Origin: Phaeoceros laevis
Lineage: Eukaryota; Anthocerotophyta; Anthocerotopsida; Notothyladales
Direction of reading: 5' to 3'
Length of the DNA: 40,593 bases
Assembly: GCA_049999765.1 (NCBI GenBank)
Contig: JBNGIQ010009323.1
Coordinates: 34,198 to 74,790 of the forward strand
Below are positions 28,693 to 39,304 of the stretch, one piece after another. Below the pieces are notes generated by a model. The model saw nothing but the letters and a program-made list of their open reading frames with translations. It was not told the origin of the DNA and ran no database searches. The translations under genes and the position numbers were made by a program. Position 1 is the stretch's first letter. Every line of letters starts with the position of its first letter.

Positions 28693-30606
28693 CTAAGAGG
28701 AGCCGTCGGTCAAGCTATAGGAGAGGCGATCCAAAGGCCCAGTCTGAGGGGCTGGATCAAGCTCCGCCCCATATGCATGAATTCTGTTGAAGCGCCAGTA
28801 GCTGTCTGGAAGCTCTTGACCTTGAAACCAATCTTTGAAATCGTCAAATCTCTGGGCTACCTCTGACACAGAAAAATAATTGATGGGGAAGTCGCCTCCT
28901 GCGAGCAGCCCTTCCGTGTGCCTATGTACTTTACTATACTGCAACACACAGAAGTGCTGGCTCAGAGATACCCCAGACAACAACCTCGAAATCAATGGTA
29001 AAGATACATTCCGTTTCATCCAAACCAATAATCAATCTGTTCCGTACCAGCAGGAATCCCATGACCCTCTCCAAAAACTTGTCCTCCGGCATCTTGACCG
29101 ACTCCGGGTAGATGCGTCCGCAGATCACCCTGTGTCTGCAAAAAGGCCAAAGAAGTAGAATCATGTAACAAGGCCCAAAGAGTAGCATCATGCAACCAGG
29201 AATATCTTGGATGGTAGCACGGTCTGACTTTAAGCTGCCAATATGTGCTGTTCTTACGTGGTTTCCTTGTCATCCTTGTTGACCAAAATATCATACATCC
29301 AGCCACCATTGGTCTTGAATTTTGCTTCGAAGACTATCTCAAAATCGATCACTTCACCAGTCGGTGCTGTAACAGATGCTTGCCGCCTTTTGGATGCAGC
29401 TTCAGCTGCTTGTTCAGCAGCCTGTGCAAGCTCCTCTTCTGTTTGGTCTTGCGACTGCGCCCAGAGAGGGGACGTTATCACACAAATTTCTCAAAAATAA
29501 AACCAGATATACACCTGAATGGGAGAGTAATCCCCAAATGCTTGCAAGCCACAAAACAACGTCGTTACCGGCAGAACATCAACCAGTCCTTGCTCCAATA
29601 GTGCAGGATCGAACTCGATCTGCATGAGACAAAGGAGGAAGCAGACCATCAGGCCATGCCTGAAAAGTTGTGGGTCAAGATGAGTGACAGCATATGCCCA
29701 TTCATACCTTTTCCTTAATGCCTCGGTCTGCCAAGATCTGCAGTATAGTTTTGGCTTTCGAGTTTGCAGCTGCTATCTTACCCCTGTCGGAGATGGAGCC
29801 TGCACTGGCCGGCTTCTCCCATTGAACCCGTTGATTTGCTTCTTTGTTACCAGGTGGTGGCAACCCCAGCTCTGAAAACCACTGCACAGATTTCAACAAA
29901 GAACAACCTGTCATACCCACTGGCTACCAGTCATGCCGACTCGCAACGAGCAACAGTTCTGGGGGTATCAGTCACCTGTTGCCTGATGCTGAGCATGAGT
30001 TCCTGGTCCAGAGAAGGAAGATTGTGCAGCTTGTAAAAATAGCACAGCTCCGGGCGCCGACATAGCAAAGTTCTGAGAGAGTTCCTAGCATCCTTGGAAA
30101 ACCCAATGTACTGAATTTTCTTGTTCTGATCGAACACGGCGAAGACAGTGGCAGCAGTATTGGGTGCAACTGAAGGCTGCACCCTACCTTGCACATTGAT
30201 GTAGTTCACCAGGGGAAGGTCATTCAGCGAAGGAATGCTGCCATCCCCTGCGCCAGACATGGCCACAACCGCAAGATGTCCCTGCTGCCGCATTGCTCCA
30301 TGCCTGCTGGAAGCAGAAGGAACCTGTACCCGCTGAATCCCCCGAGAGCTGGTGACAGCAGCTGACCTTCTGAGCCCGTGAAAAGCTCCAAATGAAGCTC
30401 TCCCGGCAGAGCTCGTGGAGGCCGACTCTCCTAAGGCACAGGCCGCCCCAGATGCAGCCGCTATCTGTCCGGAACAAACCTGCAACAATAAAGAAGAGAT
30501 GCTTGGTTGGAATGGCCTCTCCTTCCTGTACTATCATTGCAGTTTACGTTGTAGACAACATTATGCCTCGGGGGAAGGAGGAGGAGATACTCACCGCGGC
30601 GGCCAT
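28693..30606 (-). CDS. plastid-targeted protein with GIY-YIG-like domain, seven exons
   Basis: Exons on the minus strand are 30606-30595, 30479-29976, 29881-29708, 29619-29569, 29454-29258, 29135-28985 and 28938-28693. They join in frame to 444 residues. Exon 1 encodes only MAAA. Residues 1-75 are Ser/Ala-rich and fit a transit peptide. VFAVFDQNKKIQYIGFSKD at about 116-134 resembles the GIY-YIG fold core, as in the N-terminal part of plastid glutaredoxin S16, but no glutaredoxin domain follows. The middle (SKAKTILQILADRGIKEK, EEELAQAAEQAAEA) looks helical. The C-terminal half (EIVFEAKFKTNGGWMYDILV, RVICGRIYPESVKMPEDKF) looks like a compact conserved domain I cannot name. The nuclease residues were not confirmed, so an enzyme function is unproven. 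The last intron would be only 46 nt. The gene is divergent from the RZ-1-like gene. Confidence 0.75.
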
Positions 30607-30955
30607 GGCTGCGTGGCTGCCTCTTCCGAGCTGGTGGGAGGAGCAAGTCCGGAGAAACGTCTGATGTTCAGGATATATATGTGCTCTGGATAAGATATCT
30701 CCTTTCCGGGGCATATAAATCTGGCTGGTCCCATTGGCACTTCCGGCAGGTTCGGGCGAACCAGGTTTCGGGCGAACCAGTTTTCGTAGGTTCGGCCCGA
30801 AGCTGGCTCGCGCGCAGGGCACGCATAAAGGCGCTCCTCTGCCCTTGTTCCTCGCTCGACTTGCCCTTGGAGTTCGGTTGGTTCTTTCCAGAGCTCCTCG
30901 CCGCCTTTTGTTGCAGTCTGAGCGGCGCTATCGCGCATCCTTGTCAGCTTGTCAG
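30607..30955. promoter_or_regulatory. divergent promoter region between the GIY-YIG-like and RZ-1-like genes
   Basis: The GIY-YIG gene starts leftward at 30606, and the RZ-1-like transcript has its first (untranslated) exon ending at about 30955. Only about 350 bp separate the start codon of one from the first donor of the other, so both promoters must lie here or overlap. A TTCGGGCGAACCAG-type direct repeat lies near 30752-30782. No TATA box was identified with confidence. Confidence 0.45.
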
Positions 30956-31599
30956 GTAAGCAGCCGCGGCCTCTGGTTCTTGTCTTCGCGGTGGTAGTAA
31001 GGGGTTGCGGATGCTTGGTCGTTGCTGGCAGTTGCAGGATTCTTTGTGGCCGGTGGCGGAGCCGGGTTCCTCGAGACATCTGACGTGCTAGGTGTCTTTG
31101 TCTGACTCGCGTGTAGAGTCCTCTCCGTTGTTTCTCCTATTCCCTTGTTGAAGGTGCCTGGTGGTCGGTGACCAACGATGGTCGTAGTTCAGTAGCTTTT
31201 CCGGAAAGTGCCCTGTCCGGCCCGACCTTTCTTAGTGCTTGTCTAGGGTTTCGTAGAGCAGTCGGGATCTTGCTTCCGTTCGGTGTTTGAGCGTCTGTTT
31301 TTGTTTGCCTCTTTGTCAAACCTTGGGCACGCCGGTGTGCTGTACGGGCGTCGATCTGTGCATCTAAGTAAAGTTCCTGACTGAACCAGAGTTTGAGCGC
31401 CTTAGCTTCCTTCCGTTCTCTTATTTGTCCAGTTCTGACTTCGGGGGACTCTGATCTTACTGAAAAAGTGTCCCAAGTGTTCCTCATAGCAACGTCATTC
31501 AGATGGATGTTTGCTTGTGTCACAAGTTGTCACTTTTGTTCATCTTTCCATACGATGCAAATTGCCTTAACTTGGTGTGTTGACGCCTTTGTACTGTAG
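30956..31599 (+). other. inferred 5' UTR intron of the RZ-1-like gene
   Basis: GTCAG/GTAAGC at 30955/30956 is a strong donor, and CTGTAG at 31594-31599 is an acceptor just 10 bp before the start codon at 31610. The 644 bp between shows no conserved coding frame. Leader introns are common in plant RNA-binding protein genes and often raise expression. Confidence 0.5.
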
Positions 31600-31609
31600 G
31601 CTGGATACC

Positions 31610-32582
31610 ATGGCTGCTTCATCCGAGGAGTTCCGCTGCTTTGTGGGCGGACTGTCGTGGGATACCACTGACAAAGTTTTAGAAGATAACTTTCGGCCCT
31701 TTGGGAATGTCTCGGAAGCAAAGGTTCGTTCATTTTGTGTTTTATTTCTCGGACTTGTAACGTACGTGGGCTTGTCCCAGCACTTGTTGGTTGTGAAATT
31801 GTGCTATGCCGTTTGCAAGTTTCAATTTTCAGATTGTTGCAGCCACCCACAACTGGCCTGCGTGGTTGTCATCTATGCCTGCATGTAGGTGCTCAGGTTA
31901 TACTTTTTTCCAGGTTGTTGTGGACAGGGATACTGGCCGCTCCCGGGGGTTTGGCTTTGTCACATTTCAAGATGAACGATCTATGGATGAAGCCATTGAT
32001 CGCATGCACGGGAAAGACCTTGATGGCCGCTCCATCACTGTGAACAAAGCTCAGCCAAAGACTGGCGGTGGGGGAGGTGACCGCGGCTATGGAGGAGGTG
32101 GTGGTGGTGGTTACAACGGTGGAAAAAGCTACAGCGGAGGTGGTGGTGGCGGAGGTGGTGGCAGTGGTGACTGCTTCAAGTGTGGGCAGCCAGGCCACTG
32201 GGCTCGGGAGTGCCCATCCAGTGGTGGAGCCGGTGGTGGTGGTGGTGGCAGATACTCAAGTGACCGGTATGGAAGCAGCCGCAGTGATCGCTATGGTAGC
32301 AGTGGAGGCGGGAGCTATGGTGGCAGCCGCTATGGAAGTGGTGATCGCAGTGAGCGATCCTCTGACCGGTACAATGGTGGAGGAGACCGCTATGGTGGTG
32401 CAGGTGGGCGCTCCAGCTCAGGCCGTGAGGGTGGAGGTCGTGGGGGAGGAAGCAGTGACCGTTACAGTGGTGGAGGGCCATCACGCTACGAGGGAGGAAG
32501 CCATAGAGACCGGTCTGGCCCTTATGACCGCCCAAGTGCCACAAGTGGAGGCAGCAGATCTTCGTATGAGGACAGATATTGA
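31610..32582 (+). CDS. RZ-1: glycine-rich RNA-binding protein with RRM and CCHC zinc knuckle (RZ-1 type)
   Basis: Exons 31610-31723 and 31914-32582 encode 260 residues, split inside the RRM after NVSEAK. RNP2 is CFVGGL (residues 10-15) and RNP1 is RGFGFVTF (49-56). A Gly-rich hinge leads to a zinc knuckle, CFKCGQPGHWAREC (C125, C128, H133, C138). The C-terminal half is rich in Gly, Ser, Arg, Asp and Tyr, with repeated SDRYG. RZ-1 proteins bind G/U-rich RNA in the nucleus and act in splicing, cold response and flowering in angiosperms. Both RNP motifs and all zinc ligands are intact. The order RRM-Gly-knuckle-Gly tail matches the family. An alternative is the related RRM-only GRP group, which lacks the knuckle and is excluded here. 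Confidence 0.92.
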
Positions 32583-34332
32583 TCAGGAGTCAGTGTTGCT
32601 TCTGGTTTCATGATCTGGTGATCAGTTTTATGTGCTTCATCCCTAGAGAGATTTGTCACTGTCAATGTTGGTACAAAGACTTCCCTCCAGGCTGAACTCA
32701 TGGTAATTTGGAGGGTTACAGCCGGATTTGGTAGCTGTCTGATCATCTTGGAAGATGTCTTGGAGAGCTTACACTTTGTCTAAGCATCCTCTTGCATCAT
32801 GGTGAGTTTTGATGACGATACTATATTCTCATGACTGGTGACTCTGCGAGCAGTAGTCAGCTTCAGATTTTCAGCTTTTGAAGTTGGTTCAACCTGCAAC
32901 TTGTGACAGTTTTTAAGCACCTCAATGTGTTCTTTTTATGCAAGTTCAGATGCGTTCAAAGTTTGTTTGTGTTGCTATTAGCCACAAGTTAGCCACATCG
33001 TTCGTCTCAGGTTTCTTCGTTGAAGCTTGGCTGACTTGCAGTAGTTTAGCTTGAGTTTTGTAAGAATTTCCATGTACGTGAATGAATCAATCAGTTCTTT
33101 CCGTGATTTTCTCCACTCTTTAGTAACATGTGTGATGGTATCAGGTGTTTCAGTGTTGTCAGGGGAATGGTGCTCTAGTGGTTACATGGCTGCACTGTTG
33201 TTGAGAGAAGTTCTATCAAGCTTTGAGGTTCTTTGTGACTGGCATCTGCGTGTTTCTTGCAAGTGAAAGGATCGTGTTTTGTCTGTGGAGAAAGTTTGCC
33301 CATTTGGAGAGAGAACACTTGAGTACCGTAGCAGTCACCGCGAGGCCATGTGGTTCACTCCTTGTGGTGTTGCTACTTAAGTCTGATCCTCTGGGAGCAA
33401 AGCAATGCAGCGGATGCCCAAGTGAATCTTTCTCATGGCTCAGTCTCTGATGCGCCAAGGTCCTCACATCCTCTAATTGTTCACATCTCTACTGAGAAGT
33501 TCCTGGTAAGTTTCAGTCGATTGGCCAGATCGAGCTGAGATATGCATTTTCTACCAGAAATATGCCGGAGGAGAGAGAAGATACTTGGTTTCGTTTGAAA
33601 TGGGCATTTTATGTTTGCTGGTGGTGATGGGTTTCGTTTTCAGTTATGATTGGGAGGGGCAATTACAGAAGTTGGCACTTCAGAATGGAGGGTGTGAGAT
33701 GGTTACTGCAGTGAAGGCTCAGCAGTTGTCTTTGGGAGTAGGCACGCTTTGCTATAGCTCTTTCTGCGCTCTAAACAGACGGTCCAATCCTCCAGATCAG
33801 ACTGACTCCTTGGGTCACAACTGATAGCTTCTGCAGCTGTCGGTTGTGTAACTATCACCTGAAACTGCTGTGCACCTGAGATGCGGAGGCCAGACATGAA
33901 GTGTCCTGGTATTGGGACTCTACTGTGTTGGAGAACAGAAACTTCTGTAATTGGCTAGGTGTATGAGCTTTCCAATCGAAGTATGTGGGGAGTTGTGCTA
34001 AATCATCTCAGCTGTTTCGATGGTGCTGCTTGTTGGTTACATGTTTACTGTTGGCCAGGGCTGATGGGGTACTGTCACATTTCCAGGCTGCAAGATACTG
34101 GTCGTTCATGTTCATGCCTATCAAGTGTCAGCTGTGCTGCTAAGATCTTCATTGGTGTCTTTGCTACGTACTCTGAAACGATTCTGTGACTTGGACTAGT
34201 GAGGCAGCAGTTACACGTGCATGTTGAGCTGTTGTGCTCACATACAGTAAGAATTCCTGACACCGCAGCATGCATTCAGTACAGAAAGTCAGCTGGACAG
34301 AGCAGCAACTGGTAGTCAGGCTTGACGTTGCA
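32583..34332. other. 3' UTR and intergenic sequence, no gene seen
   Basis: The 3' UTR of the RZ-1-like gene should occupy the first few hundred bases. The remaining short frames on both strands show no family resemblance. A tRNA-like string near 33165-33190 does not fold into a tRNA by eye. Confidence 0.4.
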
Positions 34333-35008
34333 TCAACGAGGCATGTCAGATACCGTGACAGATTTGGTGAACCTGTTTCCGCCTAGGTGTTTCTTGTCAT
34401 CACTTTGTTCTTCCAGATCTGGCTGCCAAGGGTGGATTTTGAATGAGGCGTGGTGAGTTTGTGGCGGTTTTGTGCTTTGTTCATCACAGTTGGAGGAAAT
34501 TACAGTCTGTTCTAAGGCAATGGATCTCAAGACCATGAACTGATGCACGGTTAAGACATTTAACTCAAGGGTAGGATATTCTTGTGGGGTTACATCAGGG
34601 GTGGTCTGACTCGCCTTCACTGACTATGGGCAAACGCGGATATCTTGATGACCCTGTAGACTGTGACTTGTTCGCCCTCATTTTTACCGAGGAAGTTGGC
34701 TGAGACACGTCACATGAGTAATTGCCCATTGGAACATTGACATTGGTGGTACTGTATAGGCGAAAATACTCTGCAGACTGATCATAGACTGCATAGGAGG
34801 GGATCTGAAACTTCTGAACGGCCTTGGTGTACTCTTCTCTGACTGCTCTGAATTTTTCTGGAATCATCTTCTGTGAGCTAGCGATCAGGGAAATCATCCG
34901 ATATATCTGGTGATATTCTTTACCTTCTGAGTGAAGGGTACAACGGATTTCTTCAGATTTGTCAAGGAAGCAGTTTGAGCTTGCAGTCTGTGAGGGTATC
35001 CACGTGAG
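34333..35008 (-). pseudogene. unrecognised reading frame, possibly a frameshifted gene
   Basis: On the minus strand, 35008-34595 is open (ATG at 34897) and reads protein-like throughout: CFLDKSEEIRCTLHSEGKEY, VREEYTKAVQKFQIPSYAVY, and DQSAEYFRLYSTTNVNVPMG. The upstream edge coincides with an acceptor-like TTAG. Just before this frame stops, a second frame (34620-34333) begins and continues with TPQEYPTLELNVLTVHQFMV and HHASFKIHPWQPDLEEQSDD. One frameshift in the overlap would join them into roughly 220 residues. GTAAAA at about 34690 could alternatively be a donor. I do not recognise the family; chance or a UTR are alternatives. Confidence 0.3.
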
Positions 35009-36982
35009 CTAAGCCAAGCACCGGAGACCGAACTTCGACTCAGATGTGCTAAGTATGTGCTCTTGTGACTAGTACTCTAGTATTGACTGGGAACTCGGAA
35101 TGGTGAAATAAACTTTTGAGACATGACTGACCAGTATCAGATAAGACAACCCGGTGCCTACTGCGGCTACAACCACAGAAGTGGGAAGGTGGTCTTTCCG
35201 CAGGTATTGGCTCTGCCATGGTTCTGCAAGTAGCTATAGCTGTGCCAACATCTTGAGCGGGGGTCGCCCTTATCATCCAAGGGGTGGGGAATTGTCTGCT
35301 GAGAACTTGACAGGAGGATTACTGCATCGGTGTGGAGTGTGCATGAACAAGTTCTGTGCTCAAGGGTAAGTGGGGTGAGGTATGTTCCCTCGTCCGTTTT
35401 GTTCGTCTCAGCTTTTGTGCTCTCTATAGTTTGTTCTTTCCAGGCACGGTTAGGCAGATATGCATGCTTGTTCTCTGATTATGGTGTTGAGGGTGTGCCC
35501 CTCCCTAAAGGCTATTTGCAGCACGTGGTAGTGAAGATAGGATCTGGTACATCAGGTTGTAGGCGGGAGAGTAGCGACGGGAGTTGGGTACGAAAACCCT
35601 TGGGAAGAGATCTTGTTCGTTTTCCTCCACTTGCCCATTTGGTGAACGTATGGTGAGACTCTTTTCCATCCAGTGTAATTCACATCAACTCGGCCTGGCA
35701 GTAGGAGCTTACCAATCCCGGTGGATTCGAATCACTTCCCCCTTCGTTGTAAGTTACCTTGCGTGGAATGGAAGCCTTCAGGCCCTACATATATCGTCGG
35801 AAGACTCTCATTAGTTGTAGAAGCTGGTTGGAAATTGACGAGAACCTGCCTCGGATGTTTTGCAAGCTACTGTGCTGGGGGTGTTGACTGTTTGTGACCA
35901 TCCTCATGGCTAGTGTTGCCCACCACGGTAGGCAGTGTTGCGTCCACCACAGAAACCGAGTCGCCAACCAGCAGCTTGCCCTTGTGCCAATTGTTCGACC
36001 TAGTTTACCAAGTTTAGTATCGGTCCCGGAAGAGGGTTAAGAATTAGTCTGTCCCGCTATTAGCAACAGACGGCGCTGGTCGATCCGTTCAGATAATGAG
36101 ACACACCATCGCATTAGGCCGTTCATTTGCTGCAAGTGTGTTCCAGCACCCAGTAGACGATGTATATGAGGGGTCCACCTACCTTGCATGCTCTCAAAAC
36201 CGGAAACCTGTGAAGAATTTGAATAGGCCTATCATCTGAACAAGGATCTAAAGATGCTGAAGAAATTTTGACATCAGCTAAAGCCACAATTAATGCCTAT
36301 AGACTCTACACGCAAAAAAGAGAGCCCTCCTTATCATTTTCTAGAAGTGTTTTCCTCCGCAATGGCATGAAGCTAGAAGCCGAGCTTCCACATGCTATTA
36401 TCTATAAGCCTTTAGCTTGCATTTCAAGAGAAATGTCTATCCATCTTTCAAGAGAGCTTCCACACTACACTACAAGCAATCCATCTTACTTGCAAAAACA
36501 CTCGGCCAGCCCACACTTGTGCGGCTAATTTGTGCTCACTTGTATGCATGCATAAATGCTTCTTGATAGTAATCTTTCTCTAACATAGAGTTTTTGCTTT
36601 TGAATAATAGAGTATTGGATATCCAGTAATGATGGGTAGTTATATATCGGTAGATAATACCATAAACTTCTCTCCTGGTTTGTTGTCATCCTCCGGGTTT
36701 TTCATGGTCCTGGTTTGTCGTCAGACTTCGTTATATCAAGGGACCAACAATAAATTTTCAAGGAAAACGTGAGTAGGATCCTTTTATTGTTTTTTAAAAT
36801 TTGAAGATTTAAGTAATAACTAGTAAGTTACTTAGTAAGGATTCAGGAACCATGTGCAAGTATTGCATGCAAGTCCGTGCAAGTCACATGCCGAAAACCT
36901 AAGTGAGATGGAGAAGGGTAAGCCACCTAATTGCCGTTGCAATTGCCATTGCCAGTTGCAGCCGCCAAGTTGTATTCATGTT
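35009..36982. other. no gene recognised
   Basis: Short frames only, for example 36268-36528 (+), none with a recognisable motif. 36540-36850 is AT-rich. Confidence 0.35.
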
Positions 36983-37068
36983 AGGCAGGCATGGCGGGCG
37001 TGGAGTATGATCAATCAGGCAGGCATGGCGGGCGTGGAGCATGATCATTAGGCAGGCATGGCGGGTGC
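36983..37068. repeat. 33-34 bp tandem repeat, two and a half copies
   Basis: AGGCAGGCATGGCGGGCGTG starts at 36983 and 37017, each followed by GAGNATGATCA, and a shortened third copy starts at 37050. Confidence 0.85.
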
Positions 37069-38813
37069 AATGCCAGTGGCAACTTGAAGGGATCGCGCGA
37101 CTTCCTGCCCAAGTAACTCACATGGTTTTTTTTTTGGCAAAACGCGTTTTGCCACATCGTTTCGCGCGTTACTTTATTAAGGTCGTGGCATTTTTCAGAA
37201 ATGCCCTAAAAACTTGGAAACTCGAAACGTGGAAACTAAGAAACACAAGAAACGCGTTTCCTGTAACTAAGTGTTCAACTTTGCACATGATGAGTCGACA
37301 GATAAGGTGATCACTGAAGACACATGTAATATGATTTTAGATCATGAACATGAATCGCCACGTGATATGGATTTGGATAGTGGCCTATGGTTGGAGGCTT
37401 TAAGTACCAAATTTTCAAAATTGAACCTTTCAAGCCACTCATGAGGATGAGGTCTCAATGTTGGTAGATATTCTTGCCACATTATTAATCTAAGAATAAT
37501 ATATTATTGGATCCAACGTATTTATAAATACATATTTATCGGAAAGTGAGGTCTAGTGCAATGGTCCTACCTCGGGGTTGGACCTTGAGGCGCGTGGATG
37601 AGCGTGCCCAAATTCCATGTAAAGTCGGCGTGGATTAGTGTGCCCAATTTCCATGTGAAGTCGACATGTCGTGTCACCCTTCTATTACTGCCACAAATCA
37701 CCTCATCCTTCTACTACTACTACAATTGCTTTTCCCGTGCTAATGTTTGTATTACTTGTTAAACATAAGTTTTCGTAATAACTATTCTTGCTATTAATAT
37801 GATTGATAACTTGATATTTCTCATCGGTGTTTTTTTTTAGTGAGCTCGAATATTTCTCATCGCTGTCACCTCTATGTGTGCAAGTTGCTGATCTTTATAG
37901 AGGAATTTGATCATGCAAAGTTCACACAATCTTCTATAAAGGATATAGTTATGGGTTTCTCCAATTGGCTTGCACACAATCTTCTGTAAAGGCTTTAGTT
38001 CTAGGTTTCTCCAATTGGCTTGCACGATACTATGCCACTGGTGGAAGAAAAAGAAAAATGTAATTTGTGTGCATGCCATGTTTACTAAGTTACTAAGTTA
38101 CTATGACCCTTTCAACCTCTTCTTTCTATTCCCACTCTAGATACACTCTCTCTCTAAGAATAGGCTCTCTTTATTCTATTTCCAGCTTTCTTCTCCCAAA
38201 TCACATGTAAATTCACAACATACTTTCCAAGTTTGAAGTCAATCTACCAACATGAAATGCATACATAAATGCATACATAAATGCACAAACGTATGTCTCG
38301 GAGGACAACAAGGACAAACAAAGCTACATGTGGATGGCCCAGGAGTGGCGGAGTGGCTACATCTGGATGGCCCGGGAGTGGCTTCCGATCCTTTGTATCA
38401 TAGTAAAGTTCCAAACAAAGGCCGACGTTCTAAAAGACGAGGTAAGCTGCTTGTCCAATACGCACATTCACAACTTAGACTACAACATCGCCAGCTCGGT
38501 CAAGTGAGACACGTCTATCCCGAGTTTGGTTGGAATAAGTGTCCGTCGCCAAGATAGGAGGGAGAGAGGGTTTGCCATGAACGCCGGACTACATCGAAAG
38601 CAACCAAAGGTACAGGACAATTCGATCCTAGTTATGTAGACTAATAAGGCTGGAACATCTAGTCCCGACCATCGAAGCTCTAAAAAGCAATAATGTAAGG
38701 CGCTGGGCATAATTAATTCTCTCACTAGTCCTTCGGACTCCTTCCACTCAGTCCAATTTTGTTTCATACGATGAGAAAAAAGCCCACAAAGTTGGATACA
38801 ATGAGAAAAAAGC
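37069..38813. other. AT-rich intergenic sequence, no gene seen
   Basis: No family-like reading frame. A repeated TCTTCTATAAAGG/TCTTCTGTAAAGG with TTTCTCCAATTGGCTTGCAC lies at about 37930-38030 (direct repeat, roughly 58 bp). GCATACATAAAT is repeated near 38262-38285. GGATGGCCC-GGAGTGGC recurs near 38333-38382. Confidence 0.45.
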
Positions 38814-38917
38814 ACCGTCGGATGCCAAGCGATGTGTCGATGGCCACCCCAGTTCTTTCGAAGCCCCGTCGGACGCCAAGCGTTGTGTCGATGGGCACCC
38901 TAGTTCTTTCGTTCTCC
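38814..38917. repeat. 52 bp tandem repeat, two copies
   Basis: CCGTCGGATGCCAAGCG and CCGTCGGACGCCAAGCG start at 38814 and 38866. Each continues through TGTGTCGATGG and AGTTCTTTCG with few changes. Confidence 0.85.
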
Positions 38918-39112
38918 CCGGTCCGTTCCTGACCGTAGAAACAGAGTTGCGGGGGAAAATTGTCGAACCGCGAAAACTTATTTGTCCGGTGTACGACGTA
39001 CGACTGAGATTAGCCCACGAATGAGATTAGCCCACCCTAGAGGATCAGATCAGATGTTGCCGGTCAAGCGTGAGTGAAATTAGTGGCTTTGATTAATCTA
39101 GAAACTTTACCT

Positions 39113-39184
39113 GTGAAGATGCCGGTGCCGGTGAAGATGCCGGTGCCGGTGAAGATCCCGTCCCTGGTGAAGATCCCGTCCCTC
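39113..39184. repeat. 18 bp minisatellite, four units
   Basis: Two units of GTGAAGATGCCGGTGCCG are followed by two of GTGAAGATCCCGTCCCT plus one variable base. It lies 121 bp beyond the stop codon of the minus-strand SPD1/Ycf45-like gene. Confidence 0.9.
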
Positions 39185-39304
39185 GGTTATCCTTGCAACC
39201 GCTCATGTTTGCAAGGCAGAAGAGGACGTTGTTAGCGAGATGTGAGTGTGATTGGGGGTGAATTTGCTCGCTTGCTTGGCCATCCATGAACAACCTGAAA
39301 TATG

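Noticed and set aside
31893-32613. Alternative frames rich in Val/Ala and His/Thr over the RZ-1-like C-terminus
   Set aside because: They are shadows of Gly-rich codons; the RRM and zinc-knuckle frame is unambiguous.
33165-33200. String resembling the D-arm region of a tRNA
   Set aside because: No matching acceptor stem or T-arm could be paired.
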